Assembly (NCBI GenBank): GCA_959605945.1
Contig: CAUHGY010000030.1
Span: 1 to 19,833 of the forward strand
DNA length: 19,833 nt
From: an uncultured Clostridia bacterium
Lineage (GTDB): Bacteria; Bacillota; Clostridia; Christensenellales; Borkfalkiaceae
Direction: 5' to 3'
The notes under the pieces are model-generated. The model had not been told where the DNA came from and ran no database searches. It was given only the letters and a program-made list of their open reading frames with translations. Positions 13,250-19,833 of the stretch are shown piece after piece. The position numbers were made by a program, and so were the translations under genes. How positions within the stretch are numbered: position 1 is the stretch's first letter; each line of letters starts with the position of its first letter.

Positions 13250-13717
13250 CTATATTTTTTTAAATTTATAAGATGTTTTCCCTGTTTCTTCGTCGTATGC
13301 GCCCATTTCAAACGATAACCCGCATTTATCGGCTATCGTTTTATTGACGGTTTGCGTAGTTTCTCTGTACCATTTCGACGGAGTATGCCCCTGTTCTTTC
13401 ATAAATTTAACCGCAGGGCAGTACTTTACGTTGACGGACAGACAATCCTCTTCGAGCGACGTTTCGACAGCGTCCGGCGATTCTTCTTTTTTGTAAGTAT
13501 CTTCTATCCATTCTTTCAAGGCAATCAGCCCTTTTTTCTCATACTCGCCGAAGAGCGGCTTATAATAAGACAGGGCAAAACGCATAAGATACTCTTTAAC
13601 CGCCCCGTCGCCGAATTTATCGCCTACGTAAGCGATGCCTATATCTGCCGAGACGTGAAAATCGCGGTGCAAATATTTATTGTCGCTTGCTTTCCGCTCC
13701 ATGACAATTTCAGACAT
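13250..13717 (-). CDS. hypothetical protein, possible paralogue of the downstream ATC-hydrolase-like protein
   Basis: The 155-residue soluble protein starts at ATG 13717 with AAGGAG 8 nt upstream. The C-terminal half has KYCPAVKFMKEQG (98-110), KWYRETTQTVNKTIADKCG (115-133) and a final SYKFKK strand. This parallels the CP/helix/strand pattern of the next gene. It lacks the CxxC of that protein, keeping C92, C100 and C132. It is first in the apparent operon with that gene and the YhcH-family gene. A sigma-A-like promoter lies about 105 nt upstream. Function is unknown. Confidence 0.65.
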   Translation of the reverse strand: MSEIVMERKASDNKYLHRDFHVSADIGIAYVGDKFGDGAVKEYLMRFALSYYKPLFGEYEKKGLIALKEWIEDTYKKEESPDAVETSLEEDCLSVNVKYCPAVKFMKEQGHTPSKWYRETTQTVNKTIADKCGLSFEMGAYDEETGKTSYKFKKI

Positions 13718-13820
13718 ATGAAAAACTCCTTAAATAAAATCGTCCGCAATATAAAAACCTGCAAAGCGCCCGATCCGCGCGCTCTATCAACGACCGCAGG
13801 CAGTGTTTGTTTGTAGAAAT

Positions 13821-13849
13821 ATTTTATCACAAATATCATTAAAAATCAA
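13821..13849 (-). promoter_or_regulatory. promoter of the small-protein/yhcH operon
   Basis: Read leftward, this is TTGATT (13849-13844), a 17-bp spacer and TAAAAT (13826-13821) with extended TGA before it. It gives a leader of about 100 nt. The degenerate IS200 begins about 45 bp upstream, so the promoter is outside the element. Confidence 0.6.
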
Positions 13850-13895
13850 CACAAAGGACCGAACAACCGATATTTTCAAACTGAAATCGGAACGG

Positions 13896-14095
13896 TATAT
13901 GTTTATGGTTAGGACATATTTCTCCTTCTATTACCTCTACTCCTTTCCATTTACACAGCGTTCTCAATATTTACGTATCTCTTTCCTTTTGCTCTCGTAA
14001 AATACTTTTCTTCTATATTTTGGCGCAAATGCTATATGATATTTGCAATTCCGTTTCGTATGTGCTAAACTATCTGTGATATTATCTTGTTTCAT
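13896..14095 (-). pseudogene. tnpA: IS200/IS605-family transposase tnpA, frameshifted and truncated
   Basis: ATG 14095 (GGAGA upstream) opens a frame with the Y1-transposase N-terminus: SLAHTKRNCKYHIAFAPKYRRKVF is characteristic of IS200 TnpA. It stops early at 13964 after KEIRKY. In another frame the protein continues with ILRTLCKWKGVEVIEGEICP and NHKHI down to about 13896, where HxH would be expected (here HKH). The catalytic tyrosine region is missing. TnpA would excise and insert single-stranded DNA, but this copy has both a frameshift and a 3' deletion and cannot be active. Confidence 0.9.
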
Positions 14096-14195
14096 GATAA
14101 TGTCTCCGAATATTTTTTTGTTGAAACCGGCTGGTCTAAACTCTATTTTACTTAATCGGAGTCCATTTGACACTCATCGGCTTTAGCCTCTTTCC

Positions 14196-14218
14196 AACCA
14201 CGCGTCTATCGCGTGGTT
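14196..14218. repeat. IS200 left-end hairpin
   Basis: AACCACGCG (14196-14204) and CGCGTGGTT (14210-14218) form a perfect 9-bp stem with a 5-nt loop, about 100 nt upstream of tnpA. Y1 transposases recognise such subterminal hairpins. Confidence 0.7.
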
Positions 14219-14227
14219 TTAGTCATA

Positions 14228-14265
14228 CAAAAAAACTGCCGTAGGCGCGGAAGCCTACGGCAGTT
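14228..14265 (-). terminator. terminator of the metal ATPase gene
   Basis: A perfect 13-bp stem (14234-14246 with 14253-14265) with loop GCGGAA is followed leftward by a T-run. It lies about 30 nt after the ATPase stop. Confidence 0.9.
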
Positions 14266-14296
14266 GCTACGGGCATGCCGCCCGATTTTTAAAAAA

Positions 14297-16234
14297 TTAT
14301 CTCTTATGATTTTTGCCGCCGTATTCGGAATTGACGCGCATAGCGTTGAGAATGGCTATTACCGCAACGCCGACGTCGCCGAACACTGCGAGCCACATAT
14401 TCGCAATTCCCGCCGCCGACAATATGAGAATGGCAGCCTTAACGGCTATGGAAAAAACAATATTCTGAGACACGATCGCCATTGTTTTTGCGGCGATGCG
14501 TTTTGCGAGCGATATCCCGCGCAGATCGTCTTTCATAAGCACGATATCGCTTGCTTCGATCGCCGCATCGCTGCCCGCACCGCCCATAGCGATGCCTATG
14601 TCCGAACGCATCAGGACCGGCGCGTCGTTTATGCCGTCGCCGACGAAACACAAAACATCCTTCTGTTTTTTATGCGAGAGCAATTTTTCCACTTCTTCTA
14701 CTTTATTCTGAGGCAGCAAAGAAGCTTTATAACCCGTAAGACCGATTTTATCCGCCACATGTTTTGCAACGGTTTCATTATCTCCCGTCAGCATTATCGT
14801 CTTGCAGTTCATGGCGTTGAGTTCTTCAATGACAGGCCCGGTTTCCGGTTTTATTTCGTCTGCGATGAGAATAGACCCCGCGAAAACGCCGTTCTCCGCC
14901 ACATACACTACCGTGCCGACGCCTGTCTCCTTCACATAGGCAATATTATATTTTTCCATCAGTTTTTCGTTGCCGCAGAGAATTACGTTCTTCCCTTTTT
15001 CGGCGACTATGCCCGCGCCGGCAATATTAGTCAATGTATAGCCGCTTTCGGGTTGTTTGCCGTATTCGGCAACAATCGACTTTGCAATGGGATGGTCGGA
15101 ATGTCGCTCGGCAACGGCGGCAAGGCGCAGAATTTTTTCGGCATTATTTTCAGGCGAAACCTTAGTCACCGCAAAATTGCCTTTTGTCAACGTTCCCGTT
15201 TTGTCAAAGACAAAAATGTTTGCCTTATTGAATTTCTCGAGATAATTTGACCCCTTGATAAGAATGCCGTATCTTGACGCCGCCCCGATACCCGCAAAAA
15301 ATGAAAGTGGAACGGAAATTACAAGCGCACACGGACAGGACACGACGAGAAATGAAAGCGCGCGGTAGATCCATGTAGCCCAATTCATAGTAATCAGCCC
15401 GGGAACGAGAACAAGAAGCAACGCTACGGCACAGACGACGGGCGTATAATATTTTGCGAATTTTGTAATGAAATTTTCCGCTTTTGATTTCTGATCGGCC
15501 GCGTTTTCCACAAGTTCGAGAATTTTGGATACGGTGCTGTCGTAAAATTCCTTCACTACCCGTACCGTCAGCTGTGAAGTGAGATTGATGCAGCCGCTTA
15601 TAACTTCGCTGCCCTCTCCCGCTTCCCGCGGCAGCGACTCGCCGGTCAGCGCCTTGGTGTCGAGCGCGGAAACCCCGCTTATCACCACCCCGTCCAACGG
15701 GATTTTTTCGCCGGGATTGACAAGTATTATATCTCCCGCTTTCACTTCGGAAGGATCGACTTTCTCCGTGCTGCCGTTTTCTTTTACGAGATTGGCGTAA
15801 TCGGGGCGTATATCCATAAGCCCCGCAATGGACTTTCTCGACTTGCCCGCGGCATATGACTGAAACCATTCCCCCACCTGATAAAAAAGCAGCACCGCGC
15901 AGGCCTCGTCAAAGCCTTCGATCTTCCGGCCCGTTGCCCCCCGATAAATTGCAAGAGCAAAAGCACCCAGCGTTGCAACGCACATCAAAAAATTTTCGTC
16001 AAACACCTGTCCGTGAAAAATATTGCGCACGGCCCGCCATAAAACATCGTACCCGATTATGATATACACCGCAAGATACAGGCAAAACGGAAATATCCAT
16101 GACGCGGGGCCTTTGAAAACATCTCCGAGAACAATTACTTTATCGGTAATAAAAACGGCAAGAAACATGCAAAAAGCAATGAGAATACGAATCAGATTTC
16201 TCTTGTCCTTTCTGCTCAAAAGCGATTGCTTCAT
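14297..16234 (-). CDS. P1B-type heavy-metal-transporting ATPase (Zn2+/Cd2+ class)
   Basis: The 645-residue membrane pump has all P-type motifs: TGES (197-200), the phosphorylated Asp in DKTGTLTKG (344-352), HSDHP (378-382, P1B-specific), TGDN (493-496) and GDGINDAP (532-539). The transmembrane metal site SCPC (299-302), with K599 in IAVKA and D620 in FGDVGVAV, fits the P1B-2 Zn/Cd/Pb class of ZntA and CadA. These export metal from the cytoplasm. The protein starts directly with a membrane segment region. The N-terminal metal-binding domain of typical homologues is absent and is encoded instead by the small gene just upstream. It is probably controlled by an ArsR-type operator at 16556-16571. 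Confidence 0.95.
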   Translation of the reverse strand: MKQSLLSRKDKRNLIRILIAFCMFLAVFITDKVIVLGDVFKGPASWIFPFCLYLAVYIIIGYDVLWRAVRNIFHGQVFDENFLMCVATLGAFALAIYRGATGRKIEGFDEACAVLLFYQVGEWFQSYAAGKSRKSIAGLMDIRPDYANLVKENGSTEKVDPSEVKAGDIILVNPGEKIPLDGVVISGVSALDTKALTGESLPREAGEGSEVISGCINLTSQLTVRVVKEFYDSTVSKILELVENAADQKSKAENFITKFAKYYTPVVCAVALLLVLVPGLITMNWATWIYRALSFLVVSCPCALVISVPLSFFAGIGAASRYGILIKGSNYLEKFNKANIFVFDKTGTLTKGNFAVTKVSPENNAEKILRLAAVAERHSDHPIAKSIVAEYGKQPESGYTLTNIAGAGIVAEKGKNVILCGNEKLMEKYNIAYVKETGVGTVVYVAENGVFAGSILIADEIKPETGPVIEELNAMNCKTIMLTGDNETVAKHVADKIGLTGYKASLLPQNKVEEVEKLLSHKKQKDVLCFVGDGINDAPVLMRSDIGIAMGGAGSDAAIEASDIVLMKDDLRGISLAKRIAAKTMAIVSQNIVFSIAVKAAILILSAAGIANMWLAVFGDVGVAVIAILNAMRVNSEYGGKNHKR

Positions 16235-16262
16235 AAAAACCTCTTATTATATTTATGCAGAA

Positions 16263-16481
16263 TCAGCGGATAATTTTGCAGTCCGGTTCTATTTTTCTGC
16301 ATGTTTTTACAACACGGTCCATAATTTCTTCAAAACGGCCGTCATCGGCATCGATAGACATTCTCTGCCCCATGAAACTGACGTTCACTTTATTTACGCC
16401 GTCAAGCTTTGCAACGGCACACTCCATCTTCGCGGCGCAATTCGCGCAATCCAGATCTTCAAGCCGGTAAATTTTTTTCAT
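16263..16481 (-). CDS. stand-alone heavy-metal-associated (HMA) domain protein
   Basis: The 72-residue protein has the ferredoxin-like HMA fold pattern with the metal-binding CxxC in LDCANCAAKME (10-20), followed by DGVNKVNVSF. ATG 16481 follows AAGGAG by 10 nt. It lies 28 nt upstream of the P1B ATPase, which has no such domain. The pair therefore looks like a ZntA/CadA split into a soluble metal-binding or chaperone part and a pump. It may pass Zn2+ or Cd2+ to the pump or sense metal for it. Confidence 0.92.
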   Translation of the reverse strand: MKKIYRLEDLDCANCAAKMECAVAKLDGVNKVNVSFMGQRMSIDADDGRFEEIMDRVVKTCRKIEPDCKIIR

Positions 16482-16555
16482 AATATCATTCTCCTTAAAA
16501 TTTTTTATTTTTTCCCGCCGCCGGGCAGTCGTTATATAATTGTTTTATTGCTTTT

Positions 16556-16571
16556 TTGAGCAATTATTCAA
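16556..16571. promoter_or_regulatory. ArsR/SmtB-type operator upstream of the HMA-ATPase genes
   Basis: TTGAGCAATTATTCAA contains TGAG-N6-TTCA, one base from the TGAA-N6-TTCA core of ArsR/SmtB operators. It is about 75 bp before the HMA gene. Read leftward, TTGAAT/TTGCTC and a downstream ATTATATAA segment could form the promoter it would cover. Confidence 0.5.
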
Positions 16572-16583
16572 TTATATTTCCTT

Positions 16584-16605
16584 AAAAAACAGGGTTCTCC
16601 CCTGT
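16584..16605 (-). terminator. intrinsic terminator upstream of the HMA gene
   Basis: Read leftward, ACAGGG pairs with CCCTGT around a 5-nt loop, followed by TTTTTT. It ends transcription coming from the promoter at about 17000 before the HMA-ATPase promoter region. Confidence 0.65.
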
Positions 16606-16963
16606 GCCCGTTTTTTCTTCTCGGTGCCCGTCTCTGCCACGACAACGGTTATATGATTATCGTCCGAAATCAGTTAGACGCCCATTACATTTCAATATCT
16701 CAAGCGCTTAATTCCCAAAAACTTCGCCGCGCAAAATATATGTCGGAGAAAGGCGGAAAAACCTTGTTTCCGTATCGTTCGGCCGATAAAAATACTACCG
16801 CTAACCTTCCCTTATGCACTGCATATATCTGAAATTTCCGAAAATCTTATCAGCTTTATGCATTGCAACTATCCTGCTAAGTATTGCCTGCCGTTTTGTT
16901 TTACGGTAATTGACGGATTCTTTGATATAATATTATCGCTTGAATCCGAAATGCACGCATTGT

Positions 16964-16993
16964 TTGTTGAATATTTCTTCAAATGTTCAACAA
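16964..16993. promoter_or_regulatory. ArsR/SmtB-type operator at the orphan promoter
   Basis: TGAATATTTCTTCA (16968-16981) is an exact TGAA-N6-TTCA core, nested in a wider inverted repeat TTGTTGAA (16964-16971) / TTCAACAA (16986-16993). It begins 2 bp downstream of the -10, the usual place for ArsR repressors of metal-resistance genes. Confidence 0.65.
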
Positions 16994-16994
16994 T

Positions 16995-17023
16995 ATTATA
17001 ACGTGCAATTATTCCTATGTCAA
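16995..17023 (-). promoter_or_regulatory. perfect consensus leftward promoter
   Basis: Read leftward, this is TTGACA (17023-17018), a 17-bp spacer and TATAAT (17000-16995). Both hexamers match sigma-A consensus exactly. Confidence 0.85.
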
Positions 17024-17066
17024 CTGTTTTCAATAAAAAAATAAAATTTTTCCGCCTGTTATTCGC

Positions 17067-17084
17067 GCACCCGAAAATGGGTGC
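17067..17084. terminator. hairpin after dapL, weak terminator candidate
   Basis: GCACCC (17067-17072) and GGGTGC (17079-17084) pair around a 6-nt loop, about 45 nt after the dapL stop. A T-rich stretch follows only about 20 nt later in the leftward direction, so termination efficiency is uncertain. Confidence 0.4.
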
Positions 17085-17127
17085 AGCGGCAATATAAAAA
17101 CACTTCTTTCAACTTATTCATCGGATA

Positions 17128-18318
17128 TCAAATTTTACCCAACAGCGATTTCAGCCGTTCCGCCGCATTTTCCGTATCTTCCGCGCTGCCGAAAGCCGAA
17201 AATCTGAAATACCCCTCGCCGCATTTCCCGAATCCTTCACCCGGCGTCCCCACGACCTGAATTTCGTTAAGCAGCAAATCGAAAAACTCCCAGCTGCCCA
17301 GTCCGTTCGGACATTTCATCCAGATATACGGGGCGTTTTTGCCGCCTGTATACCATATGCCGAGTTCATCCAGCGTTCTCATAATAAGCCCGGCATTGTT
17401 TTTATAAAAAGCAATATTTTCGCGTATCTGCTTCTGCCCTTCGGGCGTAAAAACAGCCGCTCCCCCTTTCTGGATAATATACGATACCCCGTTTGTTTTC
17501 GTAGTTCTGTTTCGTATCCACATTGAATTAAGATTCATGCCGTTACGCTCAAGTTTTTCGGGAATTACCGTATAACCGAGTCTCGTTCCCGTAAACCCTG
17601 CGGTTTTGGAAAGCGAACAGATTTCAACGGCACAGGTTTCAGCCCCTTCGATTTCGAATATGCTGCGCGGCAGCTTATCGTCTTCCACAAACGCTTCATA
17701 AGCGGCGTCAAATAATATGACGGATCCGTTTTTGTTTGCAAAATCGACCCATTCCCGAAGTTGCCGTTTACCGAAAACGGCACCCGTAGGATTATTCGGC
17801 GAGCAGATATACAATATATCTGCCTTTATTTTATTGTCAGGACGCGGCAGAAAACCGTTATTCATATCGGAATCGATACGGACAATATTTCTTCCCGCAA
17901 TGACGTTGGCATCGACATATGCCGGATATGCGGGTTCGATAACAAGCGCCGGACTCGAACGGTCGAACAGATCGAGAATATCGCCCAATTCGTCGCTTGC
18001 CCCGCCGGAAACAAAAATTTCGTTGCTGCCGACGTTAATGCCGCGGGTTTGGTAATAGTTTGCAATGGCCTGTCGTAAAAACGGTGCGCCGCATTCGGGC
18101 ATATAACCGTGGAACGACTTCTTCGATGCCTGATCGTTCACCCCTTCGTGCAACGCTTTGATAACTTCGCCGGGAAGCGGCAGAGATACGTCTCCTATCC
18201 CTAATCTCAGCAGCTTTTTTCCGGGATTATCTTCCATAAATTTTTGCGTTTTCCGCGCAATGCGGAAAAAAAGATAGGAATCTTTCAGCCGCGCATAATT
18301 CATATTGGGTTTCAGCAT
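17128..18318 (-). CDS. dapL: LL-diaminopimelate aminotransferase
   Basis: The 396-residue PLP enzyme converts tetrahydrodipicolinate to LL-diaminopimelate in one step in the DapL variant of lysine and peptidoglycan synthesis. The DapL start region NYARLKDSYLFFRIARKT and LRLGIGDV (37-44) are characteristic. The fold-type I residues N175 (in SPNNPTGA), D204, Y207, Schiff-base K238 (CSLSKTAGFTGTRLG) and R372 (FRFSAFG) are all present. ATG 18318 has AAGGAG 8 nt upstream, within the dapF 3' end, and overlaps the dapF stop by 7 nt, so the two are translationally coupled. An alternative ATG at 18303 lacks such a site. Confidence 0.96.
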   Translation of the reverse strand: MLKPNMNYARLKDSYLFFRIARKTQKFMEDNPGKKLLRLGIGDVSLPLPGEVIKALHEGVNDQASKKSFHGYMPECGAPFLRQAIANYYQTRGINVGSNEIFVSGGASDELGDILDLFDRSSPALVIEPAYPAYVDANVIAGRNIVRIDSDMNNGFLPRPDNKIKADILYICSPNNPTGAVFGKRQLREWVDFANKNGSVILFDAAYEAFVEDDKLPRSIFEIEGAETCAVEICSLSKTAGFTGTRLGYTVIPEKLERNGMNLNSMWIRNRTTKTNGVSYIIQKGGAAVFTPEGQKQIRENIAFYKNNAGLIMRTLDELGIWYTGGKNAPYIWMKCPNGLGSWEFFDLLLNEIQVVGTPGEGFGKCGEGYFRFSAFGSAEDTENAAERLKSLLGKI

Positions 18319-19100
18319 ACCGTGTCTCCTTCGTAAACAAACTCGGCAGGTCCCGTCATAAAAACAGAGCCGTCGCCGTTGACTTTTATTTTCAGATTTC
18401 CCCCGTCGAGCCTGACCGTAACATATTCGCCGCTTTTAACATATCCTTTTTTAACCGCAGCGGCAACTGCCGCACAGGCTCCCGTTCCGCAGGCCTTTGT
18501 CACACCGCTTCCGCGCTCCCACACGCGCATACGCAAAGTACCGCCGTCAACGAGTTGCACGAATTCGACGTTCACGCCGTCCGGGAAATTTTTGTCTCTC
18601 CCGACGGCGGGACCGATAACGGTTATCGGCGCTTTTTCCGCATTGTCGACAAAAATAACCGCGTGCGGATTTCCGACGGACACGGGCGTCAGCGTTACGG
18701 TCTTTCCTGCCGTAACCGATATTTCGTCAAAACATTCGGCCGTTCCCATATCGACGGACACCTGTCCGACTTTTCCGCCGACGGTTAAAAGCTCAAGCGT
18801 CTTGACGCCCGAAAGAGTTTCTATTTTCAATCGTGTTTTATCGGTGTACCCTTTATCGTAAACATATTTTCCCACACAGCGTATACCGTTGCCGCACATT
18901 TTTGCTTCGCTTCCGTCGGCATTGAATATCCGCATCTTGAAATCGGCTGTCTCCGACGGCGAAATATATATCATACCGTCGGCGCCCGCGCCGAAATGCC
19001 TTTCCGAAAGTTTTACCGACAGTTCCTTAATATTTTCGGGAACTTCGCCGAAAACGTACAAATAATCGTTTCCGAGCCCGTGCATTTTTGTAAAGTGCAT
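18312..19100 (-). CDS. dapF: diaminopimelate epimerase
   Basis: The 262-residue protein converts LL- to meso-diaminopimelate, the step after DapL. Two catalytic cysteines are visible: C69 in MCGNGIRC and C204 in ACGTGAC. HGLGNDY (7-13) and GNPHAV (143-148) are also family signatures. Length is normal. ATG 19100 follows AGGAGG. The gene is 12 nt downstream of carB and overlaps dapL, so carB-dapF-dapL probably form one transcript. Confidence 0.97.
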   Translation of the reverse strand: MHFTKMHGLGNDYLYVFGEVPENIKELSVKLSERHFGAGADGMIYISPSETADFKMRIFNADGSEAKMCGNGIRCVGKYVYDKGYTDKTRLKIETLSGVKTLELLTVGGKVGQVSVDMGTAECFDEISVTAGKTVTLTPVSVGNPHAVIFVDNAEKAPITVIGPAVGRDKNFPDGVNVEFVQLVDGGTLRMRVWERGSGVTKACGTGACAAVAAAVKKGYVKSGEYVTVRLDGGNLKIKVNGDGSVFMTGPAEFVYEGDTVC

Positions 19101-19112
19101 GATTTTTTCCTC

Positions 19113-19833
19113 CTATCCGTCTATAGCAGAAATGCCTATCGTCATCTCTTCCAGGACATCGAGCAGTACCTTGACTGTATCGAGCGATGAAAGTACCGTT
19201 ACGTTGTTTTCTATGGCGCAGCGGCGTATAGCCGCGCCGTCCTCATAGTGGACGCCTGATAAAATCGCCCGTGTGTTTATGACGTAACTGACGTATCCCG
19301 CACGTATCGAATCGAGAATCTCCTCGCTGCCTTCGCTGAGCTTTTTGCGCACTCTCGTACGTATACCGTGCTCTTTCAGAAAGTTTGCCGTGCCGATCGT
19401 CGCTTCGATATTAAAGCCCATATCGTAAAAACGCCTGATCAACGGCAGCGCTTCTTCTTTATCTTCGTCGGCAAGAGTCACTACCGCCGTGCCGTAATTC
19501 TGCATATTGACTCCCGCCGCTATAAAAGCCTTGTACATCGCGCGATGAAGTTTTTTGTCGTAACCGATGGCCTCTCCGGTAGATTTCATTTCCGGCGAAA
19601 GATATGAATCCATGCCTTTGAGCTTGGAAAACGAAAATGCAGGCACTTTGACATACCACCGTTCTTTTTCTTTACGGCATATTTCGGTTATACCTTGCTC
19701 CCGAAGCGATTTTCCCAACATGACAAGCGTTGCAATATCCGCCGTATCGCAGCCTGTCGCTTTCGACAGGAACGGAACGGTTCTCGACGAACGCGGATTT
19801 ACTTCGATGACATAAACGTCTTCATTCTCATCC
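19113..19833 (-). CDS. carB: carbamoyl-phosphate synthase large subunit, C-terminal part (runs off the window)
   Basis: The last 239 residues are present. The second ATP-grasp half begins before the window end (VYVIEVNPRSSRTVPFLSK, about 19770-19812) and continues with DIATLVMLGKSL. The C-terminal MGS-like allosteric domain follows, including EATIGTANFLKEHGI and YVINTRAI. CarB makes carbamoyl phosphate for arginine and pyrimidine synthesis. The C-terminus is intact. Its position upstream of dapF in one apparent operon links amino-acid and nucleotide biosynthesis genes without an obvious functional tie. Confidence 0.95.
   Translation of the reverse strand, partial: DENEDVYVIEVNPRSSRTVPFLSKATGCDTADIATLVMLGKSLREQGITEICRKEKERWYVKVPAFSFSKLKGMDSYLSPEMKSTGEAIGYDKKLHRAMYKAFIAAGVNMQNYGTAVVTLADEDKEEALPLIRRFYDMGFNIEATIGTANFLKEHGIRTRVRKKLSEGSEEILDSIRAGYVSYVINTRAILSGVHYEDGAAIRRCAIENNVTVLSSLDTVKVLLDVLEEMTIGISAIDG

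Larger units (their letters stand above)
13896..14218 (-). mobile_element. remnant of an IS200-like insertion sequence
   Basis: The left part of the element remains: the subterminal hairpin at 14196-14218, a leader of about 100 nt, and the 5' portion of tnpA. The right end was not found. Confidence 0.8.
16584..16994 (-). other. putative metal-controlled transcript without a recognisable protein
   Basis: This is the unit bounded by the consensus promoter (16995-17023) and the intrinsic terminator (16584-16605), about 400 nt. All leftward frames are broken by stops. The best short frame I found is 20 codons, with ATG in the repeat arm near 16863 and AGGAT 8 nt upstream. An imperfect inverted repeat (16815-16832 with 16850-16867, 15 of 18 paired) and a 6-bp hairpin (16754-16772) suggest RNA structure. 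It is either a decayed arsR-type regulator gene (the size fits) or a structured RNA. Confidence 0.4.

Noticed and set aside
14213..15250. 345-codon rightward frame
   Set aside because: It is antisense to the P1B ATPase and its terminator, and its composition is that of a shadow frame.
16610..16990. Known metal riboswitch (for example NiCo) in the leader-like region
   Set aside because: I do not see the conserved cores of known classes, and the terminator comes before the HMA gene's own promoter region. It is kept only as an unclassified transcript.
1..19833. CRISPR array or integrase-bounded island
   Set aside because: I saw no regularly spaced direct repeats, no integrase, and no duplicate of the tRNA-Leu 3' end marking an attachment site.

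Overview
The window is about 45% G+C bacterial chromosome, most likely from an anaerobic Bacillota/Clostridia-type organism. This rests on dapF-dapL (the aminotransferase route to lysine), AAGGAG-type ribosome binding sites, a tRNA with an encoded CCA end, sigma-A promoters that often carry an extended TGN -10, and Rhs/YD-repeat and IS200 debris of the kind seen in gut Clostridia. I cannot name the species.

Region 1 (1-5380) looks like one carbohydrate-type regulon: an FGGY sugar kinase (partial), an arabinose/fucose-isomerase-like protein, a divergent DeoR-family regulator, and a second divergent pair of units with one YjbQ-family gene leftward and an amidohydrolase plus a second, longer YjbQ gene rightward. 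The palindrome TTTTGCGCAAAA occurs exactly in the leader of the isomerase gene and between the two divergent YjbQ promoters, and in split form in front of deoR. This suggests a single DeoR regulator for all of them. The substrate is unknown.

Region 2 (5380-8935) is housekeeping: coaE and polA leftward, then tRNA-Leu(CAA) with a strong terminator.

Region 3 (8935-14220) is accessory and partly decayed. It holds a fragment of an ABC exporter running into an orphan MarR-type promoter/operator, two leftward terminators, a displaced Rhs fragment joined out of frame to another C-terminal fragment, a possible immunity gene, and an N-truncated Rhs tip with an unrecognised C-terminal domain. The Rhs tip is joined directly to the 3' end of a yhcH-family gene. 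Two small, mutually similar proteins (possible ATC-hydrolase family) lie upstream of yhcH, followed by a degenerate IS200 tnpA.

Region 4 (14220-17025) is a metal-efflux locus: a Zn/Cd-type P1B ATPase lacking its N-terminal metal-binding domain, with that domain encoded as a separate 72-residue protein just upstream. Further upstream is a roughly 400-nt unit with a perfect consensus promoter, an ArsR-type operator, a long imperfect hairpin and an intrinsic terminator, but no recognisable protein. It is either a decayed regulator gene or a metal-controlled RNA, and it is the most interesting unexplained element here.

Region 5 (17025-19833) is a leftward biosynthetic cluster: carB (C-terminal part), dapF and dapL, with dapF and dapL overlapping.
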